From: Anodontia alba
Lineage: Eukaryota > Mollusca > Bivalvia > Lucinida > Lucinidae
Assembly: GCA_964016985.1 (NCBI GenBank)
Contig: OZ024823.1
Span: forward strand, 23,629,320 to 23,693,319
DNA length: 64,000 bases
Direction: 5' to 3'
The notes under the pieces: model-generated
What the model saw: only the letters and a program-made list of their open reading frames with translations
Told to the model about the DNA's origin: nothing
Database searches by the model: none
Shown here: positions 47,649-58,694 of the stretch, piece by piece
Layout: each line of letters begins with the position of its first letter
Position numbering within the stretch: position 1 is the first letter of the stretch
Translations under genes and position numbers: made by a program

Positions 47649-48218
47649 ATCCAACACAATTTTGGCAGAGTTACCCCCTTTGAAAGTGTATCAATATCCT
47701 TAAATACATTATACATGTTTATCTATGTGCTAGTTATAAGAACGTCATAAAATGAACACGTTTTGAGGTGCGGTTTACAAAGCTTTTAGCGTTTTTTTTT
47801 TGTTTTTTTGTTTGTTTGTTTGTTTGTTTTTTTGTTTTTTGTTGTTGTTTTTTTCTGTTATCTATTTATGTACGTGTTGTGTACATGCATATCGTTTTTA
47901 CTCTAAATATTTGGACACCGTTTCGGCTTACCACACTTGTCCTAAAGTTTGAACAAGTCCATTTTACAATCTGTAGATGTGTGTAAAAAATGAGTGACAA
48001 AAAATGTACACCCTGGTCAAACATCGCGTTAAGCGACGTCTCGCGTTATGCGGCGTCCGATGTGGTTTAGTGTTTGTTCAGGTATTATTGTCTGACCGAA
48101 TACTTAGGTTAAATATCATATGGGGGCGAGCAATGCAAAAACGTGTCTACGTATGAGGACAGCGAAAGGCAAGATCAGTCTGCACATCCGCGCGGTCTGA
48201 TCAGAGCATTTACTGTCC

Positions 48219-48496
48219 CATCACGAAAACATGCCTATATAATTTTGACCCCCTTAAACCCCACTTTTATATAGTAAAACTGGGGTTTACAGGGGTATCA
48301 TTATTTTTCTTATTTCTGCTCAAAAACATAGATTGTGGGTACTCGTTAGAACCGCCTCGTCGAGGCGGTTCTAACGAGTACCACAAATCTATGTTTTTAG
48401 CAGAAACATGAAAAATATCAGAATTTTTTATCTGAAAATTTTCATTTTTTGGTGATAAAATTTTCAGTATATTTGAATAGGCGTGTTTTCGTAATG
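48219..48496 (+). mobile_element. Foldback MITE copy 14
   Basis: 278 bp, CATCACGAAAACATGCC to GGCGTGTTTTCGTAATG; palindrome centre CCTCGTCGAGG. It also interrupts a GC-rich palindromic repeat (CATCCGCGCGGTCTGATC at left). Confidence 0.92.
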
Positions 48497-48944
48497 GCTA
48501 ACAGTATTATTGGATACTACAGAATATATGAATGTCGAGCAAAGGCCCTGATGATACTTTGCACATGCGCAAGATCTTAATCTGCGCATTTCGAGATGTT
48601 CGAAGGAATTGTTTCGCTTGACACTGCCCATATGTTTTGGTAGCTTGGATAAAAGGAACACGCGGATAGCAAACACAAAAACAAACAAAACAATTCTAAG
48701 AATTATGTTTTATCACCTCTTTTCGCTCTTACGACTGCAAAAACATTGATCGAACTGCGCTGATTAGGCTGTCTTTTCACTTTGCTGTATGTATCATTTG
48801 TTTCACATGCAGATCCCTCATAATACAAAGAATATATGCTCAACATATCTTTCCAGATTGTTTCTTATTTGTCCCAGACAATATTTCAGACCGTTTGTGA
48901 GGCGCTTTCGTTTCTTCTTGATAATATCGTTAAAAGGTTTGGTA

Positions 48945-49170
48945 ATTAGCCCTTTGAAGACTGGAGACCCCTAAACCGGTAACTGGCAAACAGTGCAGAC
49001 CCAGATCAGACGCCGCAGAATGCGGCGTCTGATCAGGGCCCTCACTGTTTGCAAGTAGTTCAACCATTTTTCTTTAGGAATATCCATATAATATAGCCTG
49101 ACATACCCAAAGTCCAAAATGGACTCTTCCATTATATAGTGTGGGAGAATTTCAGTCTTTAATGGGTTAA
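48945..49170. mobile_element. MITE with central CAAACAGTG palindrome, inverted relative to 46157
   Basis: GCAAACAGTGCAGACCCAGA pairs with GGCCCTCACTGTTTGC around a perfect CGCCGCAGAATGCGGCG core (48986-49054). The right flank GCCTGACATACCCAAAG and TTTCAGTCTTTAATGGGTTA is the reverse of the flank at 46157. Confidence 0.78.
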
Positions 49171-49582
49171 ATTATACCAACAAATTTGGTACAAATTGTG
49201 CTCCCCGTATTGCACGTCTGTTTCTGTATTGTTACGAAAGAGATATTATGCTGTCCCTTTCTAAAAAAAAGTCAGGCTAGTTTTATAAAAACAAAACATT
49301 CAACGTCTCGATGTTTGGATCACTTACTTAAATATTAATAATGAATATTTTGAACTAATGGTTGATACATTTTATCCAAATTAACTACAGTTAAATAAAA
49401 TTAATACCTCTGACACCAAAGCTCGGTTTCGAGATATAAAGTTATAAATATCTAAAGAAATAATCTCAACTAAAATTTATGACGGGATAACTTTTATTTT
49501 GATATTGTAAATTTTCCATTTTTGGACGGCGATGTCCCTCGTGCTATATCCTATGGTGTATAACTGTATATGTTTCTCAGTT

Positions 49583-49860
49583 CATCACGAAAACATACCT
49601 ATATAATTTTGACCCCCTTAAACCCCACTTTTATATAGTAAAACTGGGGTTTACAGGGTATACATTATTTTTCTTATTTCTGCTCAAAAACATAGATTGT
49701 GAGTACTCGTTAGAACCGCCTCGCCGAGGCGGTTCTAACGAGTACCCACAATCTATGTTTTGAGCAGAAATATGGAAAATATCAGAATTTTTATCTGAAA
49801 ACTTTCAGGTTTTTTGGTGGTGAAATTATCAATATATTTAAATAGGCGTGTTTTCGTAAT
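49583..49860 (+). mobile_element. Foldback MITE copy 15
   Basis: 278 bp from CATCACGAAAACATACC to GGCGTGTTTTCGTAAT; one of the best palindromes (single TGAGTACT/AGTACCCA mismatch). Confidence 0.93.
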
Positions 49861-50080
49861 TTAACTCCTTTTGCTGGAGTATCTACTCTCCTTTTGACAT
49901 CTTTTAGAAAGTCGTTTTTTGCCTGCTACTTTACATAAATAAGTAAATTTAACAACTTTTAGCAGTATTTAATGCAAACATTCGTCGTTACTACATATGC
50001 AAAAAAAAAAACAAAAAAAAAAACAGTTTTATTGTAGTCATTGGTTTTAAATAATCAAATACTTTCATTTTTCCCCACAG
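49861..50080. other. Diverged repeat before the candidate exon
   Basis: TCTTTTAGAAAGTCGTTTTT and TGCAAACATTCGTCG resemble 4820-5350 and (inverted) 51170-51420, an unnamed AT-rich family. The candidate exon at 50086 follows. Confidence 0.35.
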
Positions 50081-50085
50081 AAAAA

Positions 50086-50115
50086 ATGACTGCAAAATAT
50101 GCAAAACTCGATAAG
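50086..50115 (+). CDS. Possible first coding exon (MTAKYAKLDK) of an unidentified gene
   Basis: A short segment bounded by a strong acceptor (TTTTTCCCCACAG, ending 50080) and a consensus donor GTAAGT (50116). Its only open frame begins with an ATG at 50086 and gives ten residues ending in phase 0. M-x-x-K-Y-x-x-L resembles AKR amino termini, but no matching downstream exon was found before the window ends. Splice-like signals alone are weak evidence. Confidence 0.25.
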
Positions 50116-50175
50116 GTAAGTAGTTTGGATGCAGGTTTTCAACAAGTTCCACTTATTCAAAATTTCTGAAATTTT

Positions 50176-51160
50176 CCGAGTACTGATATCGGAGATCAGT
50201 TATTGTGTCGCCTGCGTAGCATGGCAGACATATAGGGATCATGTTGTCCGTCCGCGTCGTCGGCGTCTTCGTCGTCGGCGGCGGCTGTATCGTCGTCGGT
50301 ATCGTCGTCACACTTTTCGTTTCCGTTCAATAACTTTTGAAGGGATGTATGGATTTCATTCCAATTTTGCAGAACCTTATATTACTATAAAATACAGGTC
50401 AGTTTCGATTTGGTAATCATCCGTCAAATTTTGGCAGAGTTATGGCCCTTTTTCGACTTAGTTTTTGTTGTTCGTTTCCGCTCAATAATTTTTGAAGTAA
50501 TGCATTGATTTCATTCAAACTTTGAAGAACTTTATATTAACGTAAAATACCGGTCAAGTTCGATATTGGCAATCATCCGCCAAATTTTGACTGAGTTATG
50601 GCCCTTTTTCGACTTACTTTTTGTTGGTGTGTTGATATTGGTTTCCGATCAATAACTTTTGCAAGGATGCATTGATTTTATTGAAAGTTTGCAGGATATA
50701 ACATTGTAAAACAGGTCAAGTTCGATATAAGTAATCATCCGAAAAATTGTGGCTGAGTTATGGCCCTTTTTTGATTTAAGTTTTTTGTTCGTGTGTTGAT
50801 ATTGGTTTCCGCTCAATAACTTTTGCAGGGATGCATTGATTTTATTGAAAGTTTGCAGAAGGATATATCATTGTAAAATACAGGTCAAGTTCGATATTGG
50901 TAATCATCCGCAAAACTTTGGCCAAGGTATGGCCCTTTTTCGACTTAGTTTTTGTTGTTGGGGTAAAATACAAGGTAAAGATATTGTTTCCCCTTAATAA
51001 TTTTTGAAGGGGTGCATTGATTTAATTCGAAGTTTGTAGTGAGGGGTTGCCTTTAGGGATAGGAGCGATTATAAGGACCAGTGTGATTTTTTCCTTTTTC
51101 ATATCAAATGGTTGGCGCTTTAAGCAGGCGACACATCGGATTCTCGGAATTCTAGTTTAA
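50176..51160 (+). mobile_element. Second pearl-like element, five ~165-bp units
   Basis: Ends carry TTCCGAG...TGTGTCGCCTGCGTAGC (left) and TTAAGCAGGCGACACATC..TTCTCGGAA (right), an inverted pair. A CGTC/CGTCG-rich block (50248-50312) is followed by units recognised by TCAATAACTTTTGAAGGGATG at about 50325, 50482, 50647, 50812 and 50990 and by GAGTTATGGCCCTTTTTCGA. Same design as 59564-63087 but unrelated unit sequence. Confidence 0.8.
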
Positions 51161-51654
51161 TATCAATGAAGAAAAGTATATAACAAATAGTTTTTATTTA
51201 AAAAAAGTCCAAAAATCCACTTTAATATAGAAATTGCATAGGTCAGACACGTCTTTTGGTCATAAAATTAATTTTGCGGTAAATATTTTAAAACAAAGCA
51301 CGGAAACACGAACGACAAATTGTTTCTGATAAGACATAGTCAATCACAAAAATATTTGTCCACTTGGAATAAAACGCCGAATAAAAAAAAGTCTTTTCAA
51401 AGGATGTTGAAACCACAGTAGTCAGGCAAGTGGTTTTTATAATTGAAAATAAATTCAAGTGCTACACTTCTTAAGCAAGGGTACTGGTATCATAAACTAT
51501 GTAGAATATGTTTCTAAGTTTTTCTGTCATTTTAATTAATGTACAAATATAACATTGGTTTGAAAACATTTCTACAAGAGGGTCCCTGAATTTTAAGTCT
51601 ATAAATTCAAAACAAAAAATGTTTGCACAACTGATTGTTCGCTACAATTTAAGA

Positions 51655-51880
51655 AGATTGTCACTCACTACAAAAAGGAAGTTTGCAAACTGCATGCATA
51701 GTTGTTAACCCAATTTTGATTGATAACTTGATTTCCGTTTTAATTGCATGACGGATTGTCGGTCCTCAGACTAAATGATGGCTCTCTCCTCAATCTGTTT
51801 CAAATGGTCGGCGCCTGACTATCTATGACTAGTCGGGTTCCTCGTGGTCCTGTTTGTGGTTTTCTTGTGTTCTGGCTTCG
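51655..51880 (+). repeat. Interspersed repeat fragment, second ~0.7-kb family, inverted
   Basis: TTTGCAAACTGCATGCATAG, TTAATTGCATGACGGATTGT and CCTGTTTGTGGTTTTCTTGT are the reverse of the motifs at 8937-9130. Confidence 0.6.
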
Positions 51881-51884
51881 GGTC

Positions 51885-52163
51885 CATTACGAAAACACGC
51901 CTATTCAAATATATAGAAAATTTTACCTCCAAAAACCGAAACTTTTCAGATAAAAAACTCTAATATTTTTCATATTTCTGCTCAAAACATAGATGGTGGG
52001 TACTCGTTAGAACCGCCTCACCGAGGCGGTTCTAACGAGTACCTACAATATATGTTTTTGAGCAGAAATAAGAAAAATAATGTATACCCCTGTAAACCCC
52101 AGTTTTACTATATAAAAGTGGGGTTGAAGGGGGTCAAAATTATATAGGTATGTTTTCGTGATG
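51885..52163 (-). mobile_element. Foldback MITE copy 16
   Basis: 279 bp from CATTACGAAAACACGCC to GTATGTTTTCGTGATG; palindrome present with a few arm substitutions (GATGGTGGG, CCTACAATATATG). Confidence 0.92.
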
Positions 52164-52169
52164 CGCCAT

Positions 52170-52820
52170 TGAGTACTATCATCATAGTGGCTTTGATTAT
52201 ATGTGTTCTACTGGTATGTTTCGCAGATGAGGGAGAAGAACCCTATGCGGACCGAACATATGTTTGTAATTTAGTGCTGCACCATAATTGAGGATGGTTT
52301 ACGTGAGAAACCTGGGCTGCGCTCAAGAAAGCAAATCCGGCTCTCGCGAGAGATTTTCCCAAACTATTCCTATCGGTCATTGTAAACCCATCTTATTTGA
52401 CCTCAGATTAGACAGTAGCCGTTATTCTCGTTGACGAGACTTGATGTTAGATGGAATAAATTATATCAATAATTATCAATTTTATCAGGGACCGAATATA
52501 TTATATCAACCTAGAAAACATTTCTATATTTTTATCACGTACAAGCAAACAAAATATTTGTTCGCAAAGACCGCCATTTGCACAGGCCGTTACATATAAC
52601 AGAGGAGTTATTAAGGAGGAGTTTAATAGTTTAATTCAGGGATATTTCTGGTGATAAGTCTGGAATGTTTTTTTTGTTTTTTTTTTCTTTTCTTTGTTTC
52701 TCCATAGAATCACATGGGCTGTGTCAAGCGAAAAAGTACCTTCGAACATGCGAATTTTCCAATAGAGTGGTAAAGGTTAATGAATGGCAGACGACATATC
52801 TTTAAACCAATACCAAACAA
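52170..52820. other. Intergenic DNA, nothing recognised
   Basis: Includes a T run at 52668-52690; no gene, no structured repeat seen. Confidence 0.4.
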
Positions 52821-52990
52821 ATTAAACATCAAAAAGATTGACTTTGGAAACAAAGAACACATAACAGCTTAGAAAACGGGGGTCTCGGTTTTATTGAGAC
52901 TCTCCAATTTGCAACACTGCTTACGCCCTCTAGCGTATACATGAGCAAAACTCTATTTTCAAAAATACCACAATGGGCCAAGTGATCCCA
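52820..52990. repeat. Diverged repeat, inverted copy of 27840-27990
   Basis: GGGTCTCGGTTTTATTGAGA, GCAACACTGCTTACGCCCTC and CCACAATGGGCCAAGTGATC mirror the sequence near 27700-27940. Confidence 0.6.
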
Positions 52991-53634
52991 AAGGAAATGA
53001 AATATAACCTGCACTAGGGTGAAGTACGGAGAGTCGTTCTACGGCAGCCACACGGCACAAACACCAGCTGTAGTGGAGTAAACTAAACATAAAAAAGATT
53101 GCCTTTGGAGCCTACTGATGTGTAGGTCTGCTCTAGTTTATATGTGTCTCTTGTGATTCAATAATGACGAATGTCGAAATCATACCATGGCTTATCATCT
53201 AGTCTGATAGTGAGTGTTTTTATGGTATGCAGAGTTTTATAAAAAAAAAACATAAATAAGAGTGTCAGTAAATATTTGGCCTGCACCATGTACAATTTCA
53301 TTTGTAAGAAAGCCCAATCATGAAAATGTTATTTCAGATGAAGCTACACAACATTTGTGGTCTTTTAGAGATATACAGTCCTTTGTGATTCCTTAGTGAT
53401 CACAAATGTTATTCGGAATATTGGAAAACTGTAAAATTCAAGAAGGGAATATAATAATTTACAATGATTTTAAACTTAAACATTACTTAAATTATGTACT
53501 TTCTCAGGAGATCATCATTTAGATAGTATAGTATTACTAGAATTAGATTTACGTTATATCTAGGACACCCTCAATTAAATATCTCTTTGAATTATGTACA
53601 TTGGGATTTAATTGATCATCATTAAAAACGCATG

Positions 53635-53822
53635 CAAGCAAAGATTCAGATCAGCCTGTGCATTCGCGCAGTTTCATCAAAATCTTCACTGAGCGCAGTT
53701 AATATAGTAAAGGATGCAAAATTTCTTTAATGCGGACAATGAAGACTCTGATCAGACTGCGCGGATGCACAGGCTGATTTGAGTCTTTCCTTGACGCACA
53801 TATTCTCACGTTGCGGCTTGTA
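53635..53822. repeat. GC-rich palindromic MITE
   Basis: CAAAGATTCAGATCAGCCTG at the left pairs with CAGGCTGATTTGAGTCTTTC at the right; AATGCGGACAATGAAGACTC lies between. Confidence 0.72.
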
Positions 53823-53865
53823 TATACTAATAAACTATCTTAAAAAAAGTTTATGTTTTGCTCTA

Positions 53866-54243
53866 CATCAGGAAAACATACCTATATAATTTTGACCCCC
53901 TTAAATCCCACTTTTATATAGTAAAACTAGGGTTTACAGGGGTATACATTATTTTTCTTATTTCTGCTCAAAAACATAGATTGGTTTAAACATATTTATT
54001 TCCGAAATGTTTACATATACAACACATACAAAAGTACAACAATAGGATTAGAACGAAAGCCTAATTACTTTAACATAGATTGAGGTACTCGTTAGAACTG
54101 CCACGGTGAGGCGGTTCTAACGAGTACCCATAATCTATGTTTTGAGCAGAAATTTGAAAAGTATCAGAATTTTTTATCTGAAATTTTGTCTTTCTTTGGT
54201 TGTAAAATTTTCAATATATTTGAATAGGCGTGTTTTCGTGATG
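53866..54243 (+). mobile_element. Foldback MITE copy 17, carrying a nested insertion
   Basis: Termini CATCAGGAAAACATACC and GGCGTGTTTTCGTGATG. The left palindrome arm is split by 88 bp (53984-54071) with AACATAGATTG duplicated at 53973-53983 and 54072-54082. Confidence 0.9.
53984..54071 (-). mobile_element. Short 5'-truncated retroelement tail inserted in foldback copy 17
   Basis: 88 bp flanked by an 11-bp target duplication. Read on the minus strand it ends GGAAATAAATATGTTTAAAC, an AATAAA hexamer then TGTTTAAAC, matching the 3' end of the insert at 20782-20890. The upstream parts (TTTTTGTATGT..TGTTGTA type) are also alike. Confidence 0.65.
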
Positions 54244-54386
54244 ATGTTTTCTATATGCTACATCACATTCTTCTGAAAAGAACAAGGATTCGTTGGCTAC
54301 CTCTATATTTAAGTGTGTTCCTGTAAAGCATAACACATAAAAAATATCCAGTAGTTGTTCTGGATAAAACCAGTCTTGTTCCCAAT

Positions 54387-54663
54387 CATCACGAAAACAT
54401 GCCTATATAATTTTGACCCCCTGAAACCCCACTTTTATATAGAAAAACTGGGGTTTACAGGGGTATACATTATTTTTCGTATTTCTGCATAAACATAGAT
54501 TGTGGGTACTCGTTAGAACCGCCTCGTTGAGGCGGTTCTAACGAGTACCCACAATCTATGTTTTGAGCAGAAATATGAAAAATATCAGAAATTTTTAGCT
54601 GAAAATTTTCATTTTTTGGTAGTAAAATTTTCAGTATATTTGAATAGGCGTATTTTCGTAATG
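54387..54663 (+). mobile_element. Foldback MITE copy 18
   Basis: 277 bp, CATCACGAAAACATGCC to GGCGTATTTTCGTAATG; palindrome near perfect with centre CCTCGTTGAGG. It lies only 143 bp from copy 17 in the same orientation. Confidence 0.92.
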
Positions 54664-55364
54664 GCATCTAATAGTAGAGTTGTTTTTAAGGATAGGCCAG
54701 GGTTACTTTCAATATCCTCAATATCCATGATCCCGTCTCCCAGTCACTCTATCACATATATCACGCAGTAGGTCTCTACTGACTGTTCCGTGCTTCAAGC
54801 ACATTAAACACATTTGCGTAAAGATATAAAAACATGTTTAATATTTGGACAGTTATTAGCATAGCTGCAATACTTTTAGAATTGTATAAAAATGTCAGTA
54901 ATTAGGCTCGGCAGTGAAGTTGTAGTATTCATAATAATATTATTGCAACTCAAGCTATAATTACTTGCATTTAAATGCTATAATTACTACTTAATTATGC
55001 TTTGTAGGCGCCAAGGGAGTTACTTGATAGAGATGAAATTGTCATGCAGTCACTTTGTGTGCTATATATTAACTGCATTTTGTGACTATAATTGTCCAGA
55101 AATAGTCATTAGTTTGTCATTTACTCTTAGTATCGGGTCAGGCCTGCCTGAGCACAACACAACACAAATACCGCTTTTGAATGGTCAATGAAAGACGATG
55201 ACCACAATGCTAGAATCACAAAAAATAAAAACAGAAAGTAGAATGGGCTTACAAGTGGAATTACAGAGTAGAATTACAACAAAGGGTATCAGTATCAGAA
55301 CATCCGCTTTTGAGCGGACAGCAGTATAAACCCAGGGGTTGATTACCTATTTTTACACGAGTGA
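54664..55364. other. Intergenic DNA, nothing recognised
   Basis: An acceptor-like TTTGTAG at 55008 opens a 25-codon frame, but nothing supports it as an exon. No repeat recognised. Confidence 0.4.
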
Positions 55365-55617
55365 CATTAAGAAAACACGCCTATTTAAATACGTGTATAT
55401 TGAAAATTTCACAACCAAAAACTGAAAGTTTTCAGATAAAAATTCTGAAATTTTTCATATTTCTGCTCAAAACAGAGAGGCGGTTCTAACGAGTACCCAC
55501 AATCTATGTTTTTGAGCAGAAATAAGAAAAATAATGTATATCCCTGTAAACCCCAGTTTAACTATGTAAAAATGGGGTTTAAGAGGGTAAAAATTATATA
55601 GGTATGTTTTCGTGATG
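55365..55617 (-). mobile_element. Foldback MITE copy 19, half of palindrome deleted
   Basis: Termini CATTAAGAAAACACGCC and GTATGTTTTCGTGATG remain, but one palindrome arm is lost: CTGCTCAAAACAGAGAGGCGGTTCTAAC joins the start of one arm to the middle of the other. Confidence 0.9.
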
Positions 55618-55981
55618 AACTTCAACCTTAATTCTAATGCAGCTCCAAATAAGAAACAAACTCGTACGTTCGGTCTACAAAGGGATCATCTATGTTCTCA
55701 GGCCTCCAAACAAGCACTCTTTAACAGATGCTGCGATTAATAATACCAACTATCCTTCTGAATTGCAACAATTAGTCATCGTAAAAATCGGGTCTCGATA
55801 GACCTAGTAGAAGTGCTATCAAGTTAAGCCTTAAATGAGATGCGCCATATCCTCCAAACATCCTCCAACCCTACAGCACAACATTAACCCTTAAAATGCC
55901 AAGAAAACCTGCATCTGAAAATGTTGTCTGTTTATGTCATCTGCTGAATATTCTTGCAAACTTTTTAAACCTATTTTTGTA

Positions 55982-56158
55982 CAGTCAAACGTGTGTTAAG
56001 CAAGCACCTATGGGAAAGCTAAAAATTGGTTGCTTAAGACAGGTGCTTGCTTAATACAGGGAGATTTCCACTTATTTGCCTTTAATGGGACCTGAAATAG
56101 TGGCCTTTAAAGACAGGTGATTGCTTAATACTGGTGGCCTTTAGGGCAGGTTTGACTG
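55982..56158. mobile_element. pogo/Tigger-like MITE with TA target-site duplication
   Basis: 177 bp from CAGTCAAACGTGTGTTAAGC to GGGCAGGTTTGACTG, flanked by TA (55980-55981, 56159-56160). The inside repeats GTGCTTGCTTAATACAGGG and GTGATTGCTTAATACTGGT in tandem. No coding capacity. Confidence 0.85.
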
Positions 56159-56165
56159 TATATAG

Positions 56166-56237
56166 GCAAACTGTGTGGACCCTGATCAGACTGCTCCTAG
56201 AGGAGCAGTCTGATCTGGGTCCACACTGTTTGCAAAA
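56166..56237. repeat. Palindrome of the CAAACAGTG family
   Basis: GCAAACTGTGTGGACCCTGA pairs with TGGGTCCACACTGTTTGC; core GACTGCTCCTAGAGGAGCAG is a perfect palindrome. Confidence 0.78.
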
Positions 56238-56317
56238 ATGACCTTTAAAATCACAAGCAGATGACAAAGCAGACGACAATTGTTGTAATTGGCAGGCAGC
56301 TTTAGGGCTAATCATCC

Positions 56318-56589
56318 TATCACGAAAACATGCCTATATAATTTTGACCCCCATAAGCCCCACTTTTATACTGTAAAACTGGGGTTTACAGGGGTATACA
56401 TTATTTTTCTTATTTCTGCTCAAAAACATAGATTGTGGGTACTCGTTAGAACCGCCTCGGTGAGTAAAGAGTACCCACAATCTATATTTTGAGCAGAAAT
56501 ATGAAAAATATCAGAGATTTTTATCTGAAAATTTTCGGTTTTCGAAGGTGAAAGTTTCAATATATTTGAATAGGCGTGTTTTCGTAATG
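56318..56589 (+). mobile_element. Foldback MITE copy 20, part of palindrome deleted
   Basis: Left end TATCACGAAAACATGCC, right end GGCGTGTTTTCGTAATG. The right arm has lost the CGAGGCGGTTCTAAC part (GCCTCGGTGAGTAAAGAGTACCC). It ends 75 bp from the transporter stop codon, so it probably lies in that gene's 3' UTR. Confidence 0.9.
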
Positions 56590-56663
56590 CGCTGACTTTT
56601 ACAAAATATTGTTATACAATCACTGTTTAAACTAGCTTCATCTGATGGACGCGTACTTTCGAT

Positions 56664-57847
56664 TCAGGCAGTCGTGACCTGATCGGAACTTAGTAGAGCA
56701 TTGTCGTCTTCAAGCTCGTGGCTTCTAGCACTTCTTTCATGTTCAAATAACATGATTTCTTGATTATAATTGCTATTACTTAGTCGTGATTTTAGTCGTG
56801 ATTTTTCTGATGATAAAGTGTATTTAAAACAGAAGTTCAAAAGAGCGTATGCACAAAAGAAACATAGTGTGCAAAGCAACGATTCTATAAATAATACATA
56901 CAAAAAATAAATAATTGAATACTTTTCCATGAGATGACCTATAAATGGGGGATTTAATGCTATTCCTGTCCCTGTTGACATTATGATTAAGGCAGAAACC
57001 TTCCCTGATACATTGCACACGTACATCTCTGTCCATGAGATAACATTTGGAATAATGATAACCATGCACATTCCTGATAAAGGAATAAATATCCACACTA
57101 GATTATTAAAATGAAAGTGTGAACATAAGGTAGCACCAAGAAATGATAACACCCACATTACAAATGCACAGAAAGTCATTCTGCTGATCGTGCCAGGTCT
57201 GACTATAAATAGTGCAATTAATCCGCCTAAGCAACTAGCTGCCCAGTATAGCGACATCAAAAGAACCGATTTTGTTTCGTCCCATTGCAGCTGATACAAG
57301 CTAAATGTAATCAGAAAATCGCCCAAAGTATCTTCTGCACCAGCATAAAGTAAATTTACAACGCAGACAAATAGCACAACAATACAGATTCTAACCTTGG
57401 ACAATTTCGATTTCTTTTCGACAGTATTGCTAACATTTGTGTCTTGTACTCTATCGTCATACTTATGCTTACTAAAAAAGGTCATGATAAAATATGGAAT
57501 CGCAGAAGAGATTGTTAATACACCAGTTATGACAAATGCAAGATATATGACACTTTTCCTTCCCTCACTAAGTGTATTATTTAGATGATTATAATCCTCT
57601 GTCGAGACGTTATAACTCAAGGACTTCTGGACTGTAGTGGATACGATTGTTGTGTGCGTAAATGCTGTCATCAAACTAAGATCTGGATTTTCCTGGTCAA
57701 AATCTGTATGTTCAGTGAGATGTGACGTCATAAACGGACGTGTCAAAAGAGGACAGGTAATACCCGCTATGGTATATGAAAGATATAAGGCCTGCATGTA
57801 TTTTCCAGCTTCATTTCCCCATATAGATGGAACGATTGTATTGGCTC
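56664..57847 (-). CDS. NaGLT1/MFSD4-type major facilitator transporter, terminal coding exon (5' part missing)
   Basis: On the minus strand an acceptor TATATTTTCAG opens the exon at 57847 in phase 1. The frame then reads GANTIVPSIWGNEAGKYMQALYLSY and onward to a TGA at 56666-56664. An in-frame Met at 57797 gives 377 residues but is probably not the start: the preceding N-x-x-x-x-x-W-G...MQ pattern is the family's segment before helix 4. Eight or so hydrophobic helices follow (for example ~79-108, 135-165, 176-199, 207-228, 233-256, 266-288 and 293-322 counted from that Met), then a charged cytosolic tail (ERSARSHELEDDNALLSS). The family includes sodium-dependent glucose transporter 1; substrate here is unknown. 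Earlier exons were not found between 57850 and 64000 and are probably beyond the right edge. Confidence 0.85.
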
Positions 57848-57919
57848 CTGAAAATATAAGAGTATGTGGCGCAAAAAAAGGTCAGAGGGTCAGAAAAAGT
57901 GCCTTCTTGATTTTTTATT

Positions 57920-58085
57920 CGCACATGTGCGCCCAGCAAAGATTCAGAACAACCAGCGCCTTTGACCAGATTCTTCACTGGGCGCATTATGGATACCTAA
58001 TGATGCATAGTTTTTTTTCATGTGGACAACGAAGACTCAGGTCAGACTGCGCGGATGCACAGGCTGATTTATGTCTTCGACGGAT
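57920..58085. repeat. GC-rich palindromic MITE in transporter intron
   Basis: GCGCCCAGCAAAGATTCAGA at the left and CAGACTGCGCGGATGCACAG with GATTTATGTCTTCGACG at the right are diverged inverted arms of the same family. Confidence 0.65.
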
Positions 58086-58107
58086 GAAGGTGTCAGGAGA
58101 TACGCTT

Positions 58108-58387
58108 CATCCCGAAAACATACCTATATAATTTTGACCCCCTTAAACCCCACTTTTATATAGTAAAACTGGGGTTTACAGGGGTATACATTATTTTTTT
58201 CTTATTTCTGCTCAAAAACATAGCTTGTAAGTACTCGTTAGAACCGCCTCGGCAAGGCGGTTCTAAAGAGTATCCACAATCTACGTTTTGAGCAGAAATA
58301 TGGAAAATATCAGAATTTTTATCTGAAACTTTCCAGTTTTTGGTGGTGAAATTTTCAATATATTTGAATATGCGTGTTTTCATAATG
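58108..58387 (+). mobile_element. Foldback MITE copy 21
   Basis: 280 bp, CATCCCGAAAACATACC to GCGTGTTTTCATAATG; palindrome with scattered changes (AGCTTGTAAGTACTCG, AAGAGTATCC). It lies about 260 bp upstream of the transporter exon acceptor, inside its intron. Confidence 0.9.
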
Positions 58388-58694
58388 ATTTCTCCTGTTG
58401 CGATTCATATGATGCGCGATTTAGAAAAGAGGACCTTATGCGCATCTTTACGATCTGATCAGGTTCCTTTTACTTTACCGATATATTCTACAGTTTCCAA
58501 TTATCTGGAAGCAGACTGCGAAGACTAATTCGCAAAGCCTGATCTGGTCCTAGTGTGCCTCGCATTCTCTATTAAAGCAATGCCAGTGAGAATGCCACGA
58601 TATGTATACATTTAAATGGGGCCGGATATACAATTTAGATAAAATATCCCAGTAAGCATTCTTTACAAATCTATAGCGGCCCACTATAGATTTA

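Noticed and set aside
55009..55085. Acceptor-like TTTGTAG followed by 25 codons in phase with the candidate exon at 50086.
   Set aside because: Weak acceptor, no domain, and 4.9 kb of repeats between; coincidence is more likely.
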